Origin: Thermoanaerobaculales bacterium
GTDB taxonomy: Bacteria; Acidobacteriota; Thermoanaerobaculia; Thermoanaerobaculales; Sulfomarinibacteraceae
Assembly: GCA_025456385.1 (NCBI GenBank)
Contig: JALOKS010000090.1
Coordinates: 1-8,762 of the forward strand
Direction: 5' to 3'
Length of the DNA stretch: 8,762 nt
The translations under genes and the position numbers were made by a program. Below are positions 4,631 through 8,762 of this stretch, in pieces. The notes under the pieces are model-generated. The model did not search any database and had not been told where the DNA came from. It was given only the letters and a program-made list of their open reading frames with translations. Within the stretch, counting starts at the first letter, position 1; each line of letters starts with the position of its first letter.

Positions 4631-7411
4631 TCAGGGTCGCACCCGGCCTCCGGGCCGCAGCAGCGCCGGCTCCGGCCGGCCGCCGACCAGCACGGCGAGG
4701 CGGTCGATGAACCAGCCCTCGACACCGGTGCAGCCGTCGACCCCGAAGTCGAGGCGCAGCCGGATCGCGTCGCCGGGCTTCGCGAGGCGCAGCAGGTCGA
4801 CCTGTGACTGCCCCCAGCTGCCGGCGATCTGTCCCTGGTCGACGCCCGTGAAGGCGGGCTCGCCGGCGAGCGGGTTGGAGTTCGTCGTCACGCGCCCATC
4901 GACCTCGAGCGACGAGATGACGGAGGCGTTGTACGGGTTGAAGCGGAAGGCCGACTCGGGCACGAGCTCGTAGTCACCGCCGTTGACGCTGAGCTTGAGA
5001 TTGCCGCCGTCCCATCCGGGCTCGCTGGCGAGGTAGTGGTCGATGATCAGCAGCGCCGAGCGGGCGGAACCTGGCAGCTGGATGACGGGGCTCTCCGCGC
5101 GCACGACCCCGGACTGGTCGTCGCTGCCGACCACGCAGTTGCCGATCGCCGAGCTGTTGACGGCGTGGAGTGCGCCGCCGGCGCGGCCCGCGGGCAGCTC
5201 GGTCGTGTGACGCCAGCTCTGAGGCCGGTACTCGCCGTTGACACCCTGGCTGCTGAGCGTCCACGAGCCCGCTGCAGCGGGCGTGTCGAAGGGCTCCTCG
5301 TACACCGTCGAGCTCGGTCCCGCAGCGGGCGGGTTGGGAGCGAGGATCGGCTCGAATCGACACTGCTCGGGCTGACGCCGCATCTCCACCGCGGCCATCG
5401 CCAGGCTCACCTGCCCGCAGTCGGCGGAGCTGAGGACAGTGCCCGAGGACTGGCCTGAGATGAGATCGCTGAGCACCGTTCCGACGAGATCCGCACAGGC
5501 GAGCTCGAGGAGGCCGGCATGGTCGGTGAAGCCGGTTGCCGGACCCTGGTAGGTCTCCATCGCCCGCCAGTAGATGTGCGCCGCCTTGGTCAGCCCGAGC
5601 GCCGCGACCGACACGCCGTTGAAGCTGCCCCCGTCGGCGAGCAGACTGAAGGCGCGGTTGGAGATGCCGCTGTTGCTGTGGACGCCGCCGCTGTCATCCT
5701 CGCCGCAGGCGTAGTAGGGATCGGAGACGCGAGCCGGGTCGCCGAAGCAGGCCGGGCGCCACATGTCGCGGAAGGCGCCGCCCGCCGAGCCCTCCGCGAC
5801 CAGCCAGCGCACCGAGTCGTCCCTCGGTGCCGTCAGCGACACGGTCGCCGTGACCCCTGCGACCGCACGCAGCCGGTCGCCGGCGCTCCGGGTGACGAAG
5901 ATCGCGGGCGTCGCGTAGCCCGGCGGCGCGTCACCGCCCATGGTCAGCAGGGTGTCGCCTTCGTGGTTGGCGACGATCACGCCGACAGCGCCCGCATCCG
6001 CGGCGTGCCGCGCCTTGTCGACGAAGAGGCACGAGCCGCGGTCGACGAGTGCGATCCGGCCCGGCGTGAAACCCAGCAGGGGCTCGCAGGCGTCCCGTGC
6101 CGTCCCGACGCCGTCGTCGGCGGGCTCGACGAGGCCGCTGACCGACCAAGGTCCGGGCGGGTTGAAGGTCGCGCCGGCCGCGTCATAGGTGCCGGCGACC
6201 GTAGGCGGCGACTCGACCTCGAGCCGCGGCCCCGAGCTGCCGCCGAAGATCGAGCACTCGCCGGCGGTGCGCGCGCGGTCCGGCGCGTCGAGGCCGCGCT
6301 CGTTGAGGAGGTCCGCGACCTCGCCGAAGATGTCGGAGAAGCTCTCGTTGAGGGCCCCGGGCTGCCAGGCGTAGACGAGGTCGTGGGTCGCGTCGGTGTA
6401 GGCGTGGGTCCACTCGTGGGCGGTGACGTCGTCGGTCGCGAGCCCGGCGCAGAAGTTGGTCGTGCGGCCGTCCCAGGTCGCGTTCGGGCACTCCAGGGAC
6501 TGCGCCTCGTAGACGACGTGCATGGTGCCGTCGCTGCGGTCCGGGCCGAGGAAGTCGCCACCGCTGAGGTTGCGGAAGAGCTGGTGCGCGTCGCCGGTGG
6601 CCGCGATGAGCTCGTTGACCTCGGCGTTCTGCGCCGGGCTCAGGGCGCCGAAGGGCAGCGGGTTGCCCTCGAGCCAGATCGGGTTCGGGTACCTGCGGTG
6701 GTGGATGCGGCGCGAGATCCGGCGCACGAGGTCGAAGCGCTCGAGCACGGCGCCGCTGTGCGCGTCGACGAGCACCAGCTCCCGAAGCCCGAGGCCGTCC
6801 TCGACCTCGGTCTTCCAGGCCAGCCGGCTGGTTCCGGTCCGCCCGCGCAGGTGCCCGGAGTTGTGGACGACGAGCTCGGGGACGGCCGCGTCCAGCTGCC
6901 AGGGCTCGCGCGCGCGGCCCTTGGCGACCGCCTGGCGGGCGATCTCCGCGGCGGCCTGCTCGCCGATCGCGGGCCGGGGATCGACGGCGATGCCGGCCAC
7001 CACAGCACCGCTCACCGCCACGAGCTCGCGGTCCCGGTCGAAGTGGGCGCGCACCTCGGCGGCGAAGACCGGGATCCCGCGGTAGAGCTGCTCGAAGCGG
7101 AGGTGGGTCATTCCGAGCCGGTCGCGGCGGGTTTCCCGCAGCACCAGCTCGCGGGTCGGGTCGGCCGGGCCGAAGCGGCCGCCCAGGGCGGCGAAGAAGC
7201 TCCGCGCGCGCTCCTCATCGTTCGCCCCGGCGAGCTTGGGCCCGCCGGGCGCGACGCGGACGACGCCCGGCGAGCTGGGCAGCCAGCGCCCGTTGCCGGC
7301 GGCGAGCTCCCGCGTCGGGGCCGCGGCGTGGCGGGGCCGCCCCTGCCCGCCTGCCGCGTCGAGCGAAGCGGCGGCGAGGAGGGCGAGCACGAGCAGGCGC
7401 AGGCAGCGCAT
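4631..7411 (-). CDS. secreted M4 (thermolysin-family) metalloprotease with inserted PA domain
   Basis: This protein has 926 residues. Residues 1-22 are a signal peptide (MRCLRLLVLALLAAASLDAA). Residues of about 60-225 form a thermolysin-type propeptide (FTP/PepSY-like; LRFEQLYRGIPVFAAEV). The catalytic domain starts near 230. HEWTH gives zinc ligands H332 and H336 and catalytic E333. GALNESFSDIFG gives the third ligand E356 and D360; Y347 matches thermolysin Tyr157 by spacing, and GGVHSNSG supplies the transition-state His, H578. Thermolysin has 65 residues between E166 and H231, but here the gap is 222. The extra part, about 385-530, is a PA (protease-associated) domain with GRIALVDRGSCLFVDKA and AGAVGVIVANHEGD. 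Residues of about 700-910 look like a beta-sandwich (MAM or immune-inhibitor-A-like; GWDGGNLKLSVNGG, EGWFIDRLAVL), possibly for substrate or surface binding. All catalytic residues are present. No C-terminal membrane anchor is seen. It is divergent from the TonB-dependent receptor. Confidence 0.93.
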   Translation of the reverse strand: MRCLRLLVLALLAAASLDAAGGQGRPRHAAAPTRELAAGNGRWLPSSPGVVRVAPGGPKLAGANDEERARSFFAALGGRFGPADPTRELVLRETRRDRLGMTHLRFEQLYRGIPVFAAEVRAHFDRDRELVAVSGAVVAGIAVDPRPAIGEQAAAEIARQAVAKGRAREPWQLDAAVPELVVHNSGHLRGRTGTSRLAWKTEVEDGLGLRELVLVDAHSGAVLERFDLVRRISRRIHHRRYPNPIWLEGNPLPFGALSPAQNAEVNELIAATGDAHQLFRNLSGGDFLGPDRSDGTMHVVYEAQSLECPNATWDGRTTNFCAGLATDDVTAHEWTHAYTDATHDLVYAWQPGALNESFSDIFGEVADLLNERGLDAPDRARTAGECSIFGGSSGPRLEVESPPTVAGTYDAAGATFNPPGPWSVSGLVEPADDGVGTARDACEPLLGFTPGRIALVDRGSCLFVDKARHAADAGAVGVIVANHEGDTLLTMGGDAPPGYATPAIFVTRSAGDRLRAVAGVTATVSLTAPRDDSVRWLVAEGSAGGAFRDMWRPACFGDPARVSDPYYACGEDDSGGVHSNSGISNRAFSLLADGGSFNGVSVAALGLTKAAHIYWRAMETYQGPATGFTDHAGLLELACADLVGTVLSDLISGQSSGTVLSSADCGQVSLAMAAVEMRRQPEQCRFEPILAPNPPAAGPSSTVYEEPFDTPAAAGSWTLSSQGVNGEYRPQSWRHTTELPAGRAGGALHAVNSSAIGNCVVGSDDQSGVVRAESPVIQLPGSARSALLIIDHYLASEPGWDGGNLKLSVNGGDYELVPESAFRFNPYNASVISSLEVDGRVTTNSNPLAGEPAFTGVDQGQIAGSWGQSQVDLLRLAKPGDAIRLRLDFGVDGCTGVEGWFIDRLAVLVGGRPEPALLRPGGRVRP

Positions 7412-7416
7412 GCTCG

Positions 7417-7423
7417 TATACTA
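7417..7423. promoter_or_regulatory. shared divergent -10 region between protease and receptor genes
   Basis: On the plus strand TATACT (7417-7422) matches the -10 consensus at 5 of 6 bases and ends 8 bases before the receptor ATG at 7431. On the minus strand TAGTAT (7423-7418) fits TANNNT and ends 6 bases before the protease ATG at 7411. The core GTATAC is palindromic. Clear -35 elements are not seen for either direction, and no good ribosome-binding site precedes either ATG, which is compatible with leaderless transcripts. Confidence 0.45.
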
Positions 7424-7430
7424 CCAAGAG

Positions 7431-8762
7431 ATGGGGGGCGACTTCCTTCAGCGGGCTGCGCAGGGGCTGCTGGTGGCGTTGACGGTCGCCGCGGCGGCTC
7501 ATGCTCAGAGCACGACCGGCCGCATTCTCGGTACGATCACGGACGACTCGGGCCGGGCCCTGGCGGGCGTGACGGTGCGGGTCATCTCACCGGCGATGAT
7601 CGGCGGCGAGCTCTCGGCCACGACCGGTGACGGCGGCGGCTTCCAGTTTCTCGGCCTCTTCCCGGGGAACTACACCCTCACCTCGGAGCTCGCCGGCTTC
7701 GTGAGTCAGGAGCGCCAGGAGATCGGGGTCGCACCGGGCGGTGCCGCGTCCGTGCTGGTCACGATGGCTCGCAGCACCTTCGCGAGCGAGATCGAGGTCG
7801 TGGCCGAAACACCGATGGTCGACCCGACCCAGGTCACCACCGAGCAGATCTTCGACCTTCAGTACCTGCAGGGATCGGCGATCGGCTCTTTCAACCGCGC
7901 CTACCAGGCGATCCTCCGCCAGGCGCCGGGCGTGGTCGGCGGCGACAACCCCAATGTCTTCGGCTCGACCCTGAGTGACAACGCCATCTTCATCGACGGC
8001 CAGGACACCACCGACCCGGTGACCGCCACCTGGGGCACCCTCTTCAACTTCGATTCGATCGCGGCGGTCGAGGTTCAGACCTCCGGCTTCGAGGCGGAGC
8101 ACGGGCGCGCCATCGGCGGCATCGTCAACCTGGTGACGAGGTCCGGCGGCAACCGCTTCAGCGGCAGCCTCGACCTCCGGTACCGGGCCCAGGCTTTTCA
8201 GGAGAGCGGCGAGCACTACGACTCGAGCGAGCTCGACTCCTCCCGACGTGATCTCAGCGCCACCTTCGGCGGACCGCTCGCGCGCGACCGCCTGTGGTTC
8301 TTCGCCGCCTGGGAGGAGGTGAGCTTGCGGGCCACCCCGAGCGGCTCGCCGACGACCCTCGACTACCAGGGCACCAACTTCAACCTCAAGCTCAGCTGGC
8401 AGGCATCTCCGGGTTGGCGGGCCGTCGCCAGGATCGCCGGCTCTCCCGCCGAAACCGCCAACGACAACGCCTCCCGCTTCGTGATGCCCGAGGCGGGCTC
8501 CGCGGTGCGGCAGGGCACCGATCTCTACTCGCTGGAGGTCGACGGGGTGCTCGCCGATGCGCTGCTGTGGAGCCTCAACGCCGGGGCCTCCCGCTCGAAG
8601 CTCGACCAGTACCCACTGTCCGGCGACCTCGCCACCCCCTCGCACCTGAATGTGTCGAGCGGACTGCTCACCGCCAACTTCGACAGCCAGCAGTACTCGC
8701 GGCGCAACCGCAGGGAGCTCGCGAGCGACCTCAGCTGGTTCGTCGACGCCGCCGGCGCCCAC
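7431..8762 (+). CDS. Oar-like TonB-dependent receptor, 3' end beyond the window
   Basis: The first 444 residues are present and the frame is open to the window end. Residues 1-26 are a signal peptide ending AHAQ (likely cut after AHA). Residues of about 28-113 form a carboxypeptidase-regulatory-like Ig-type domain (GRILGTITDDSGRALAGVTV, then GNYTLTSELAGF). EIEVVAETPMV (residues 120-130) sits where a TonB box is expected. The plug domain follows: DNAIFIDGQDTTDP, then SIAAVEVQTSGFEAEHGRA and GGIVNLVTRSGGNRFSG, all typical of the Oar group. The start of the beta-barrel follows (DRLWFFAAWEE). It would be an outer-membrane transporter energised by TonB; the substrate is unknown. ATG 7431 is chosen because it places the signal peptide at the N-terminus. 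An in-frame ATG at 7410 would overlap the divergent protease ATG and put MLVYYQE in front. The close divergent pairing with a secreted protease suggests uptake of peptides or another link to protein secretion. Confidence 0.93.
   Translation, partial: MGGDFLQRAAQGLLVALTVAAAAHAQSTTGRILGTITDDSGRALAGVTVRVISPAMIGGELSATTGDGGGFQFLGLFPGNYTLTSELAGFVSQERQEIGVAPGGAASVLVTMARSTFASEIEVVAETPMVDPTQVTTEQIFDLQYLQGSAIGSFNRAYQAILRQAPGVVGGDNPNVFGSTLSDNAIFIDGQDTTDPVTATWGTLFNFDSIAAVEVQTSGFEAEHGRAIGGIVNLVTRSGGNRFSGSLDLRYRAQAFQESGEHYDSSELDSSRRDLSATFGGPLARDRLWFFAAWEEVSLRATPSGSPTTLDYQGTNFNLKLSWQASPGWRAVARIAGSPAETANDNASRFVMPEAGSAVRQGTDLYSLEVDGVLADALLWSLNAGASRSKLDQYPLSGDLATPSHLNVSSGLLTANFDSQQYSRRNRRELASDLSWFVDAAGAH

Noticed and set aside
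5519..7630. 703-residue plus-strand open frame antisense to the M4 protease
   Set aside because: No domain signal, and it overlaps both the protease and the receptor start; a GC-driven shadow.
7587..8762. Minus-strand open frame antisense to the TonB-dependent receptor
   Set aside because: The plus strand encodes an unmistakable Oar-like plug in this interval; the antisense product lacks motifs.

Overview
This window comes from a very GC-rich genome of a Gram-negative bacterium. An outer-membrane TonB-dependent receptor of the Oar type (carboxypeptidase-regulatory domain in front of the plug) sits beside a large secreted thermolysin-family protease. Together with a DUF1570-like gluzincin carrying TPRs and a PilZ protein, this content is most reminiscent of Acidobacteriota (Thermoanaerobaculia-like), with Myxococcota-type bacteria as an alternative. 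The assignment is inferred from gene content and base composition; no rRNA or marker gene is present.

Layout: (1) bases 1-701, minus strand: a class I SAM-dependent methyltransferase running off the left edge. (2) 702-855: a divergent intergenic region with a -10-like box. (3) 856-1554, plus strand: a PilZ (c-di-GMP-binding) protein with a degenerate receiver-like N-terminal domain. (4) 1551-3701, minus strand: an exported HExxH gluzincin with C-terminal TPRs, convergent with the PilZ gene and sharing a TTAA at the two stop codons. (5) 3702-4027: a 326-base gene-poor stretch that includes an AT-rich island with a near-consensus sigma-70 promoter, a 29-codon leader ORF and a short tandem repeat. 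(6) 4028-4483, minus strand: a single-domain response-regulator receiver preceded by a very good sigma-54 (-24/-12) promoter. (7) 4631-7411, minus strand: a secreted M4 metalloprotease with a PA domain inserted inside the catalytic domain and a C-terminal beta-sandwich-like domain. (8) 7431-8762, plus strand: an Oar-like TonB-dependent receptor, divergent from the protease and running off the right edge.

Functional reading: the right half pairs a secreted protease with an outer-membrane TonB-dependent transporter across a gap of only 19 bases, with a shared -10-like element. This suggests co-regulated extracellular protein degradation with product uptake, or transporter-assisted protease handling. 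The centre and left hold signalling parts (a sigma-54-driven receiver and a c-di-GMP effector with a pseudo-receiver). No RNA genes, CRISPR arrays, insertion sequences or clear rho-independent terminators were seen. The most unusual items are the sigma-54 promoter before the lone receiver, the PA insertion in the M4 protease, the head-to-head shared -10 region, and the AT-rich leader with an in-frame amber codon. None of these alone proves a new system.
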